DNA from: Brumimicrobium sp033722555
Lineage (GTDB): Bacteria; Bacteroidota; Bacteroidia; Flavobacteriales_D; Crocinitomicaceae
Reading direction: 5' to 3'
Length of the DNA stretch: 18,602 nt
NCBI GenBank assembly: GCA_033722555.1
Contig: JAWVYS010000053.1
Coordinates: 1-18,602 of the forward strand
Part shown: positions 1 to 6,049 of the stretch, piece after piece
Layout: each line of letters starts with the position of its first letter
How positions within the stretch are numbered: position 1 is the first letter of the stretch
Position numbers and translations under genes: made by a program
Notes under the pieces: generated by a model
What the model was told of the DNA's origin: nothing
Seen by the model: only the letters and a program-made list of their open reading frames with translations
The model's database searches: none

Positions 1-207
1 GGCATCGGCCTTACGCACCTCCGGATGATTGGCAAGTCCAAGGTAGTTATTTACAGACCATACTAACATCTCCTTTCCACGGAAAGTCATTTTGTTACTG
101 ATCGGTCCTTCCAGTTTCGGGAAGGTAAAATATCCGTGAACGCCTTTCGCAAACTGTCCTATCGGACCACGGTTTTGTTTTATTTTGTCAAATATGTCTT
201 GTGCCAT
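1..207 (-). CDS. alpha-oxoamine synthase-like PLP enzyme, N-terminal fragment
   Basis: Only the first 69 residues lie in the window; the gene runs off the left edge. The start is ATG at 207-205. The peptide begins MAQDIFDKIKQNRGPIGQ and later contains WSVNNYLGLANHPEVRKADA. That NNYLGLA-HPEV block is the N-terminal signature of the alpha-oxoamine synthase family of fold-type I PLP enzymes, which condense an acyl thioester with an amino acid (8-amino-7-oxononanoate synthase, 2-amino-3-ketobutyrate CoA ligase, serine palmitoyltransferase). The catalytic lysine lies outside the window, so the substrate cannot be assigned. In Bacteroidota, members of this family make sphingolipid bases or the sulfonolipid base capnine, so a lipid role is a reasonable guess but only that. 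It has its own promoter candidate (253-260) and is separated from murB by 164 bp. Confidence 0.8.
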   Translation of the reverse strand, partial: MAQDIFDKIKQNRGPIGQFAKGVHGYFTFPKLEGPISNKMTFRGKEMLVWSVNNYLGLANHPEVRKADA

Positions 208-252
208 ACAAGTTGTTTTGTGAATAAAGTTTTTAAACTCCTTATTAAAGGG

Positions 253-260
253 CAAAGATA
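253..260 (-). promoter_or_regulatory. Bacteroidota-type -7 box for the oxoamine synthase gene
   Basis: The minus strand reads TATCTTTG followed by C, a perfect match to the Bacteroidota -7 consensus TAnnTTTG. A poor -33 match (TTAG) lies 18 nt upstream. The box is 45 nt from the ATG at 207, giving a leader of about 40 nt. The call rests on consensus matching only. Confidence 0.5.
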
Positions 261-355
261 GTAAAATCTTGTGATTGCCTAATCTTCGGTAATTGAATTA
301 TTAAACCGGCACTTGTTTACAAGTCTTTTTAAAAAATCCGACATGCTAATTTCAT

Positions 356-377
356 ATCTGATTCTACAAAATCAGAT
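356..377 (-). other. stem-loop overlapping the murB stop codon
   Basis: ATCTGATT and AATCAGAT form a perfect 8-bp stem around a 6-nt loop. The murB stop codon (374-372) lies inside one arm. No U-tract follows directly; a T6 run occurs further on, around 334-339 read on the minus strand. It could be a weak terminator or a 3'-end stabilising hairpin, or chance. Confidence 0.4.
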
Positions 378-1379
378 AATATTAACTTCTCGTTCCAGTG
401 TGATGCCGTATTTATGCTCAATGTCCTTGATTATTTTTTCGGAGAGATCAAAGATTTCCTTGCCTGTAGCACCTCCGTAATTCACCAATACAAGTGCCTG
501 ATGGACATGTACTCCGTACTTATCAAATCGTTTTCCTTTCCATCCAGCCTGATCAATCAACCATCCTGCAGGCAGCTTAACTTCAGAGTCACTGACCGTA
601 TAGTGAGGTATATTCTCGTATCTGTTTCTGATTTTTTCAAACTGTTGTCTGCTAATCACGGGATTCTTGAAAAAACTTCCGGCATTCCCTATTTTTAGAG
701 GGTCGGGCAGTTTGGACCGGCGGATTTTAATTACAGCATCGCTAACATCCTTTATCCCCGGGGTGGTAATGTTTTGTTTGGAGAGTTCCTCCTCAATGGC
801 CCCGTAACTCGTGTTTAACTGATGTTTTTTAGTCAGTTTAAAGGTGACCTCGGTGATAATATACTTGTTTTTCAGTTTCTTTTTAAAAACGCTTTCGCGA
901 TATCCAAATTCGCATTCAGAATGAGTAAACCTTTGAACTTTTCCTGATCCAATTTCGTAGGCATTCAGTGAATCAAAAACATCTTTGATTTCCACACCGT
1001 AGGCACCTATATTCTGCATGGGACTTGCGCCCACACTTCCTGGAATGAGAGATAGGTTTTCAACTCCTCCCCATCCTTTTTCGATGCAGAATAAAACGAA
1101 TTCATGCCAGATTTCTCCTGCTCCCGCTCTAACATAAACGAAATCCTCTGTTTCATCGACAGCAGCAATCCCTTTGATACGATTCAGAAGAACGAGGCCT
1201 GAAAAATGATCTGTAAACAGAACATTACTTCCTCCACCGATCACAAGCATTTCTTCCGTGTTGTTTTCACGGATGAGCTGATCGAGTTGCTCTATATTCT
1301 CGAAAATTGCAAGTTTTTTTGCACGGACGTTCACGCCAAACGTGTTATAAGCCTTCAGGTTTGCCTCTTCTCGAATCAT
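372..1379 (-). CDS. murB: UDP-N-acetylenolpyruvoylglucosamine reductase MurB
   Basis: MurB reduces UDP-GlcNAc-enolpyruvate to UDP-MurNAc with NADPH and FAD, a committed cytoplasmic step of peptidoglycan synthesis. From the chosen start the protein is 335 aa, as expected for an E. coli-like type I MurB. The FAD-binding motif GGGSNVLF is at about 48-55, the IPGSVGASPMQNIGAYGVE block at about 112-130, and the type I YRES-FK motif at about 160. The proton-donor serine is in GNAGSFFKNP at about 235. The C-terminal motif LIDQAGWKG is present. An in-frame start at 1406 would add MFYICKKWY, but a strong promoter (1393-1422) lies inside that extension. Related proteins also begin near MIREE, so ATG 1379 is preferred. 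No Shine-Dalgarno is seen. The gene is divergent from the thioesterase gene. Confidence 0.95.
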   Translation of the reverse strand: MIREEANLKAYNTFGVNVRAKKLAIFENIEQLDQLIRENNTEEMLVIGGGSNVLFTDHFSGLVLLNRIKGIAAVDETEDFVYVRAGAGEIWHEFVLFCIEKGWGGVENLSLIPGSVGASPMQNIGAYGVEIKDVFDSLNAYEIGSGKVQRFTHSECEFGYRESVFKKKLKNKYIITEVTFKLTKKHQLNTSYGAIEEELSKQNITTPGIKDVSDAVIKIRRSKLPDPLKIGNAGSFFKNPVISRQQFEKIRNRYENIPHYTVSDSEVKLPAGWLIDQAGWKGKRFDKYGVHVHQALVLVNYGGATGKEIFDLSEKIIKDIEHKYGITLEREVNII

Positions 1380-1392
1380 ATACCATTTTTTG

Positions 1393-1422
1393 CAAATGTA
1401 AAACACTTTTCAGTGGCACAAA
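1393..1422 (-). promoter_or_regulatory. murB promoter, Bacteroidota -33/-7 type
   Basis: The minus strand has TTTG at 1422-1419, an 18-nt spacer, then TACATTTG at 1400-1393, a perfect TAnnTTTG followed by C. The box ends 13 nt before the ATG at 1379, so the predicted leader is under about 10 nt. The promoter fixes the murB start at 1379 rather than 1406. Confidence 0.65.
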
Positions 1423-1473
1423 CGATAGAATAAATTGTTTTATCCTTATTCCACTATTGAAAACCTCAAATTG

Positions 1474-1481
1474 TATCTTTG
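1474..1481 (+). promoter_or_regulatory. -7 box of the thioesterase/menF transcript, next to the ATG
   Basis: TATCTTTG is a perfect TAnnTTTG element followed by T. Only 4 nt (tatt) separate it from the ATG at 1486, so transcription should start at or within a base or two of the start codon. The -33 element is unclear; the nearest TTG is only 14 nt upstream. The box lies inside the longer frame that begins at 1435 and argues against that upstream start. Confidence 0.55.
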
Positions 1482-1485
1482 TATT

Positions 1486-1905
1486 ATGCTTAAAAAATTT
1501 AGTTTAGAGAAGATTAATTCCTTCAACAGAAATACGCTGATGGAACAGCTCGGTATTCAGTGTACTGAGGTAGGGGACGATTATATTGTGGCAACCATGC
1601 CTGTTGATCACAGGACACATCAGCCGCTCGGACTCTTGCACGGAGGAGCAAGCGCAGCTCTGATAGAAAGCATTGGCTCTATGGGGTCAACCCTATTGCT
1701 TGATCTTGATAAGGAGGTTCCGGTTGGAATTGAAATAAACGCAAATCATTTAGGAAGTGTTAAATCCGGAACTGTTCGAGCAACAGGTAGGATCGTTCAT
1801 GCCGGTAAAAGGACCCACGTTTGGCAGGTGGATATTGAGGAGTTGGAGAGTAAGAAAATGATCTGTACAGGAAGACTGACAGTAATGGTTGTACCCAAAA
1901 AATAG
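1486..1905 (+). CDS. menI: hotdog-fold acyl-CoA thioesterase, YdiI/MenI-like (likely DHNA-CoA hydrolase)
   Basis: A 139-aa PaaI/YdiI-type hotdog protein. GLLHGGASAALIESIGSMG (about 49-67) closely resembles the active-site helix of E. coli YdiI (MenI), including the histidine at about 52 and the catalytic glutamate at about 61. YdiI hydrolyses 1,4-dihydroxy-2-naphthoyl-CoA in menaquinone synthesis. The overlap or near-contact with the isochorismate synthase gene just downstream supports the same pathway here. The start at 1486 is chosen because a -7 promoter element at 1474-1481 would lie inside any longer product. The family fold is secure. The substrate is inferred from motif and neighbour, since hotdog thioesterases are often promiscuous. 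Confidence 0.85.
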   Translation: MLKKFSLEKINSFNRNTLMEQLGIQCTEVGDDYIVATMPVDHRTHQPLGLLHGGASAALIESIGSMGSTLLLDLDKEVPVGIEINANHLGSVKSGTVRATGRIVHAGKRTHVWQVDIEELESKKMICTGRLTVMVVPKK

Positions 1906-1909
1906 CTCG

Positions 1910-2887
1910 GTGCAGGGATTTTTAGCATATAAAGAACCTGGTGGACAAATTCAGTCGGGTAGAGGAGATTGGCAGGAGACAAATTTCTCCAAATTAAACA
2001 CCGATGGTTTCTTTGTTAGTGATTTCAAAAAAGACAAATGCTACGTGTTTGAAAAAGAATCTTCAAATGCTCCGACGTATCAGGATGTATTTCATTTTCG
2101 GGCAAAAAATAATCTATTTTTTATTGATCGGTCAGAATATATAAACGATCTCCGAACCATGATTCGGGATTTTTCAGAATCGGGTTTACGGAAAGCGGTT
2201 ATTTCACGAATCTTGCATATGCCCTCTGAAAGCGAGCAGTCCCCTTTGGATATATTCAATGAGCTAACAGATCTTTACGGCGAGGAAGCTTTTATTTATC
2301 TGATTTCGTCCCCATTTTTCGGTACCTGGGTTGGGGCGACTCCTGAGGTACTTCTAAAAGGAGAAAAATCCGGGCTAAATTCAATGGCCTTAGCGGGCAC
2401 GAAGCATAGAGAAGAGGATCCCTGGACTGAAAAAGAATACGAGGAGCAAAAGATGGTTGCCGACTACGTGAAAGATACCATTCTCAGAATAAATCCTGAA
2501 TCCTTTCGTTCGTCGGAATTAAAAACAGTCAAATCGGGTTCTGTGTACCATCTCAGAAAGGATTTTTTCTTTGATATGAACACCCAAAAATGGCCTGAAC
2601 TCATCAATCAGTTGCATCCAACTCCGGCCGTTTGTGGATTGCCTGCCGACGATGCGCAGAAACGTATTCGAAAGATAGAAAAACATGACCGTTCGCTATA
2701 TACCGGACTCATTGGTTTTAGGGAAAATGATGTAATTTCCTTGTACGTCAATTTGCGTTGTATGGAGATACTTGAAGATGGCTATGCACTTTATGTGGGC
2801 GGAGGTATTACAGCGGATTCCGTACCTGAGAAAGAATGGGAGGAGACTAATGCTAAGTCTCAAACCTTGAAGAAAGTCATTCGTTAA
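1910..2887 (+). CDS. menF: isochorismate synthase (MenF/EntC family)
   Basis: It converts chorismate to isochorismate, the entry step of menaquinone synthesis. The C-terminal chorismate-binding domain is complete: VGATPEVLL, ALAGTKHR, HPTPAVCGLP, an EKHDRSLYTG segment with the conserved Glu and Arg, and YVGGGIT-DS-PEKEWEET near the end. The N-terminus (GFLAYKEPGG) is shorter than usual for Bacteroidota homologues. No ATG is available: the frame opens after a TAA at 1883-1885, leaving TTG at 1889 (332 aa, overlapping the thioesterase gene by 17 nt) or GTG at 1910 (325 aa, 4 nt after its stop). I list GTG; TTG is nearly as likely. Either way translation is probably coupled to the upstream gene. 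The gene ends 1 nt short of the convergent GH25 stop codon. Confidence 0.9.
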   Translation: MQGFLAYKEPGGQIQSGRGDWQETNFSKLNTDGFFVSDFKKDKCYVFEKESSNAPTYQDVFHFRAKNNLFFIDRSEYINDLRTMIRDFSESGLRKAVISRILHMPSESEQSPLDIFNELTDLYGEEAFIYLISSPFFGTWVGATPEVLLKGEKSGLNSMALAGTKHREEDPWTEKEYEEQKMVADYVKDTILRINPESFRSSELKTVKSGSVYHLRKDFFFDMNTQKWPELINQLHPTPAVCGLPADDAQKRIRKIEKHDRSLYTGLIGFRENDVISLYVNLRCMEILEDGYALYVGGGITADSVPEKEWEETNAKSQTLKKVIR

Positions 2888-2888
2888 A

Positions 2889-3602
2889 TTAGTGTCGGAA
2901 GGGTATTTTTGAAACATTGAGATCTACTTTGATTCCCCGGTGATGAGGAAGGTCTGCTGACTCGGAAAATTGCCAGTGAATGATTGATGAATCACCAGGA
3001 ATTCCCGGATTACCTGAATATGATGCGATCCAGAACTGATAACCGGGAAAATATCCTCGTAGTTTATTTTCGTAGAAATGCCTCGATGTATAGATGATAG
3101 GGCGCATACCCGTTGAATCTTCAACAGTTTTGAGCCATCTCAGCATTTTATGTCTTAAATCTTCGTCAGAAAAGCCCTCTGTTTCAACGTCCAGAACAGG
3201 AGGCAAATCAGTGTCCGAGGGGGTCCAGTAATTCATGAAGTGCAGGGCCTGAGGTAGAGGTAGTTTTTTAGGATTAAAGAAATGGTATGCACCTGTCCTG
3301 ACATTTCGGTCTTTTAGGGAGTTTTTGTTGTAATCCCACCGGCTATCTAAGTGATCTTTGCCTTCAGTTGCTTTCAGATATACAAAATCAATATCGGGAT
3401 GTGTGAGAGAGGTATCAAGGAGTATATCCCAGTTTATTTTTCCCTGGTGGTGCGAAACATCTATTCCGAAACCTGAAAACCCTGTGGGTATTTCTGCATT
3501 GAAATTGGTAGAAGTTAACCGTTGTTTCTTTAGTAAGAATAAATATCCGAAAACACCGATGAAAAGCAGAGCAAGTATAAATGGAAGATTCCTCGTTTTC
3601 AT
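2889..3602 (-). CDS. membrane-anchored GH25 muramidase (lysozyme family)
   Basis: A 237-aa protein with an N-terminal hydrophobic segment (about 4-22, FILALLFIGVFGYLFLL) followed by basic residues, most likely an uncleaved anchor or signal. The rest is a GH25 domain: FGIDVSHHQG with the first acidic residue, YLKATEG, GAYHFF, PPVLDVETEG carrying the D-x-E catalytic pair, IIYTS, FWIASY, WQFS and a terminal VDLN. GH25 enzymes cleave the MurNAc-GlcNAc bond in peptidoglycan. ATG 3602 is preferred over the in-frame TTG at 3623, which would place MYRISIT before the hydrophobic segment. Phage lysins share this domain, but the single TM anchor and lack of any phage neighbour favour a housekeeping cell-wall role. 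Confidence 0.9.
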   Translation of the reverse strand: MKTRNLPFILALLFIGVFGYLFLLKKQRLTSTNFNAEIPTGFSGFGIDVSHHQGKINWDILLDTSLTHPDIDFVYLKATEGKDHLDSRWDYNKNSLKDRNVRTGAYHFFNPKKLPLPQALHFMNYWTPSDTDLPPVLDVETEGFSDEDLRHKMLRWLKTVEDSTGMRPIIYTSRHFYENKLRGYFPGYQFWIASYSGNPGIPGDSSIIHWQFSESADLPHHRGIKVDLNVSKIPFRH

Positions 3603-3689
3603 TGTTATAGATATGCGGTACAAACGTTAACAAAGAGAATTTCGTGGGGGTGATAAGGAAGGATATACTGAAGTTCAAATGAAATCAAG

Positions 3690-3727
3690 AAAAAAGGGAT
3701 TAACCGAATATCGGCTAATCCCTTTAA
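3690..3727 (-). terminator. rplS intrinsic terminator
   Basis: A 15-bp inverted repeat (3693-3707 with 3711-3725) around a 3-nt loop. On the minus strand the single imperfect position is a G-U wobble and the stem is followed by T6. On the plus strand the same position would be an A-C mismatch. It lies 20 nt past the rplS stop codon, so it belongs to rplS. Confidence 0.85.
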
Positions 3728-3746
3728 AAATGATATATCGAAACTC

Positions 3747-4097
3747 TTAGAATCTTCTTTTTTCTTTAATACGTGCAGCTTTACCTGTTCTTTCACGGAA
3801 GTAGAATATACGAGCTCTTCTTACGGCACCGCTCTTAAGTACTTTAATTTCGTCAATGAAAGGAGATTGTACCGGAAATATTCTTTCCACACCGATATTT
3901 CCCGACATTTTTCTAACAGTAAAGGTTTCTGTTGCTCCGCTTCCTTTTCTTTGAAGCACAACTCCGGTGAACTGCTGAATACGCTCTTTTTCACCCTCCT
4001 TAATCTTATATGAAACAGCTACTGTATCTCCTGCGCTGAATACCGGGAGATCTTTTGCCGTTGAAAACTCGTTTTGAACTTCTTTAATTAAATCCAT
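3747..4097 (-). CDS. rplS: 50S ribosomal protein L19 (bL19)
   Basis: A 116-aa protein with the full bL19 pattern: FSAGDTVAVSYKIKEGEKER, QQFTGVVLQRKGSG, ETFTVRKMSGNIGVERIFP, SPFIDEIKVLKSGAVRRARIF and the basic tail RERTGKAARIKEKRRF. It is a large-subunit protein at the interface with the small subunit. Length is normal for the family. The start is ATG 4097. It appears monocistronic: a strong terminator follows and 149 bp separate it from the end of dnaX upstream. Within that gap CAATTTTG, one base off the -7 consensus, sits about 24 nt before the ATG and may be its promoter. Confidence 0.97.
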   Translation of the reverse strand: MDLIKEVQNEFSTAKDLPVFSAGDTVAVSYKIKEGEKERIQQFTGVVLQRKGSGATETFTVRKMSGNIGVERIFPVQSPFIDEIKVLKSGAVRRARIFYFRERTGKAARIKEKRRF

Positions 4098-4246
4098 GAC
4101 TTCTACTTTTATCTACTCCAAAATTGGGGTGCAATATTACGTAAAAAAGATGAAAGAAGAAGACCCTTTTTACTTTTTTTTCGAAAAAAGTTTTAATACT
4201 GTTTTCCGATCAGAACATAGTTCCGTAAACACAGGCGGTGAAAATT

Positions 4247-4864
4247 CTAAAAATCAATGTCTAGTTTGAATTTCTGTTGCAAAGTTTTCAAATGAGGATT
4301 ACGTTCTGCCATATCCTTGAATTTGTCCTGACCAGAATATAGTTTCTTTTCACCGTTTTCGTCTGTACCCTCTTCAACCCTTAGTGTAATTGACCAGTTT
4401 TTCAACTCCCGACGTAAATAACTTAACAGGTCTGTTTCGTGGCTTTGAAGAAATCCTTTCTGAACATCGTTGTCCACATAGTGAACAATTTCAAAATTTT
4501 CCTCCATAACCGGATCTCGCATGGTGAGAGCTGTAAAAAGGGTGTCCATTCCGTTGTCTTTCGCCTGAAAAGCGTATTTGCGCCAATTCATTTTCAGTTC
4601 ATCCAGAGAAAATTTTTCCTGCGGCCTGGCTGTTTCCGTGGACTGAACAATGGCTTCCTCATTCTTGTTTTCCTGCGAAAGAAGTGTTTTGATGGACAAG
4701 TAACTTGAGTTGAGCTGACCTGTAGGGTTAACCAGTTTTCGAGCCTCCTTTTTTTCAAGAATTACTTTGGGAGGAACATTTTCGTTGTTTCCTGATTTCT
4801 TATTAGAAGACTCCTTTTTACCCTGTCCGGGAAAAGGAATGATCCTTACCGGATCAGTTAAGGC
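4247..4864 (-). CDS. dnaX: DnaX tau-specific C-terminal region, reached by -1 shift
   Basis: This frame encodes the C-terminal part of the DNA polymerase III tau subunit of Bacteroidota. It starts in the A10 run as ALTDPVRIIPFPGQGKK, crosses a charged linker, and ends in the conserved fold FSLDELKMNWRKYAF...DFKVDN-like...KLYSGQDKFKDMAERNPHLKTLQQKFKLDIDF (shown in parts). It has no ATG start; the first usable codon is a TTG at 4699, already inside conserved sequence. The frame is open from the A10 run to the TAG at 4249-4247, a total of 205 codons. Joined to the upstream frame by a -1 shift it gives a 575-aa tau. Tau domains bind the polymerase alpha subunit and DnaB in other bacteria. An independent small gene is unlikely. 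Confidence 0.85.
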   Translation of the reverse strand, partial: ALTDPVRIIPFPGQGKKESSNKKSGNNENVPPKVILEKKEARKLVNPTGQLNSSYLSIKTLLSQENKNEEAIVQSTETARPQEKFSLDELKMNWRKYAFQAKDNGMDTLFTALTMRDPVMEENFEIVHYVDNDVQKGFLQSHETDLLSYLRRELKNWSITLRVEEGTDENGEKKLYSGQDKFKDMAERNPHLKTLQQKFKLDIDF

Positions 4865-4885
4865 TTTTTTTTTTCCAGCTCCTCT
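4840..4885 (-). promoter_or_regulatory. dnaX recoding signal: SD-like site, A10 slippery run, stem-loop
   Basis: In minus-strand order: AGAGGAG (4885-4879), CTGG, A10 (4874-4865), G, then the stem-loop TGATCC-GGTAA-GGATCA (4856-4840), a perfect 6-bp stem with a 5-nt loop. In frame the run reads GAA AAA AAA AAG CCT TAA, so it holds the A_AAA_AAG heptamer (4870-4864) known from E. coli dnaX. The SD-like site is 8 nt upstream of the heptamer and the stem begins 7 nt downstream. The zero-frame stop follows one codon after the heptamer. Ribosomal -1 frameshifting or RNA polymerase slippage (adding one A) would both yield tau. Confidence 0.7.
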
Positions 4886-5973
4886 TTGATGGAACAGAGC
4901 TGCATTAAAGCCAGTTCAACGAGTAACCTTTGATTTTTGGCAGCCTTGTATGAGCCATCGGCCTGACTCAATACACCCAGGGAATGCATGATATGTTTTG
5001 CATCAAGTTTTGTTGCCTGCTCTTTATATTTGGCTTTTACGGAATCTGCTACTTCAAGAAGTTCTAAGGTTTTCGAATCCTTGCAAATAAGCAGATTTCG
5101 GTAATGTTCAGATATACCAATGATGAACTGGTGACCGTCAAAACCGTGATCCATTATTTCATGGTATAGAAGCAAACTTGATGGAATATCTTCGTCAATG
5201 GCATAATCAACCAGACGGAAATAATAGTCGTAATCAAGAACATTCAGATTATCGATAACCGCTTTATAGGTTAAGGTCCTGCCAGCAAAGCTTACGATCT
5301 GGTCAAATATTGAAAGTGCGTCTCGCAGAGCACCATCTGCCTTCTGAGCAATCAAATGTAAACCTTCACTTTCGGCGTCAATCTCTTCTTTTACAGCAAT
5401 TTGATTCAGATGTTCAGCGATGTCACTCACCTTTATTCGGTTGAAATCAAATATCTGACACCTTGAAAGAATGGTTGGGATAATCTTATGCTTTTCCGTA
5501 GTAGCCAGAATGAATATGGCGTGCTTTGGCGGTTCCTCGAGTGTTTTTAAGAAAGCATTAAAGGCCGCTGTAGAGAGCATATGAACCTCATCTATGATGT
5601 AAACCTTATGCGATCCGAGCTGGGGGGCGATCCTTACCTGATCGATGAGTGATCGAATATCTTCCACACTGTTGTTGGAAGCTGCATCGAGTTCATAAAC
5701 ATTCAGGGATTGTCCTTCGTCGAAAGATTTACAGGAAGTGCATTCGCCACAGGCTTCTACATTCTCTGTTCGATTTGAGCAATTGATGGTTTTCGCGAGG
5801 ATACGTGCGGTAGAAGTTTTTCCTACTCCTCTGGAGCCACAAAACAGAAATGCTTGAGCCAGCTGGTCATTTTTGATAGCGTTTTTAAGCGTTGTTGCTA
5901 TCGATTTTTGACCAACAAGGGTATCAAAGGTTTGAGGCCTGTATTTTCTCGCCGAAACGATATAATCACTCAT
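4858..5973 (-). CDS. dnaX: DNA polymerase III subunit gamma (DnaX, zero-frame product); N-terminal part of tau
   Basis: DnaX is the AAA+ motor of the clamp loader. The 371-aa zero-frame product begins MSDYIVSARKYRPQTF. It has Walker A GSRGVGKT (46-53), a zinc module with Cys 65, 75, 78 and 81, Walker B IIDE (126-129), the SRC arginine-finger motif (170-172) and the three clamp-loader domains up to the collar (ending near LMQLCSI). It stops as EKKKP straight after an A10 run; the tau region continues in the -1 frame. Its size and end point correspond to the gamma form made in E. coli. A longer start at 6039 would add 22 residues, but the promoter -7 box at 5979-5986 lies inside that stretch, so ATG 5973 is preferred. 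Confidence 0.95.
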   Translation of the reverse strand: MSDYIVSARKYRPQTFDTLVGQKSIATTLKNAIKNDQLAQAFLFCGSRGVGKTSTARILAKTINCSNRTENVEACGECTSCKSFDEGQSLNVYELDAASNNSVEDIRSLIDQVRIAPQLGSHKVYIIDEVHMLSTAAFNAFLKTLEEPPKHAIFILATTEKHKIIPTILSRCQIFDFNRIKVSDIAEHLNQIAVKEEIDAESEGLHLIAQKADGALRDALSIFDQIVSFAGRTLTYKAVIDNLNVLDYDYYFRLVDYAIDEDIPSSLLLYHEIMDHGFDGHQFIIGISEHYRNLLICKDSKTLELLEVADSVKAKYKEQATKLDAKHIMHSLGVLSQADGSYKAAKNQRLLVELALMQLCSIKEELEKKKP

Positions 5974-5978
5974 AAATA

Positions 5979-5986
5979 CAAAAGTA
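5979..5986 (-). promoter_or_regulatory. dnaX -7 promoter box, next to the ATG
   Basis: The minus strand reads TACTTTTG, a perfect TAnnTTTG followed by T, with only 5 nt (tattt) before the ATG at 5973. A short or absent leader is predicted, as for the thioesterase gene. No -33 TTG is seen at standard spacing; the nearest is 28 nt upstream. Confidence 0.5.
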
Positions 5987-6049
5987 AGGCAAATTTTCGG
6001 TTTGAATATTCCACCAAGAATAAAGTTTTTAACAGACAAGCTTGTTAGC

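Noticed and set aside
311..329. Small hairpin ACTTG-TTTA-CAAGT followed by CTTTTT on the plus strand
   Set aside because: A 5-bp stem with no plus-strand gene upstream to terminate.
414..698. Plus-strand open frame inside murB
   Set aside because: Shadow of murB; no recognisable protein features, and the murB motifs on the other strand are complete.
4172..4191. AT-only inverted repeat ACTTTTTT-TTCG-AAAAAAGT as dnaX terminator
   Set aside because: Has almost no G-C pairs, so is unlikely to stop RNA polymerase well; may be chance in a T-rich spacer.
4247..4699. Independent 150-aa gene starting at TTG 4699
   Set aside because: The frame is open back to the dnaX A10 run, has no ATG, and the sequence reads as the DnaX tau C-terminus.
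4247..5973. dnaX as a plain pseudogene
   Set aside because: Both frames are conserved and otherwise intact, and the break falls precisely at a known kind of recoding site. A homopolymer sequencing error remains possible.
5974..6039. 22-residue N-terminal extension of DnaX
   Set aside because: Contains a perfect -7 promoter box, and the family normally begins at MSDYIVSARKYRP.
6034..6047. Palindrome around AAGCTT as terminator of the dehydrogenase gene
   Set aside because: The stem is short, interrupted and lacks a U-tract; it also sits just upstream of the dnaX promoter.
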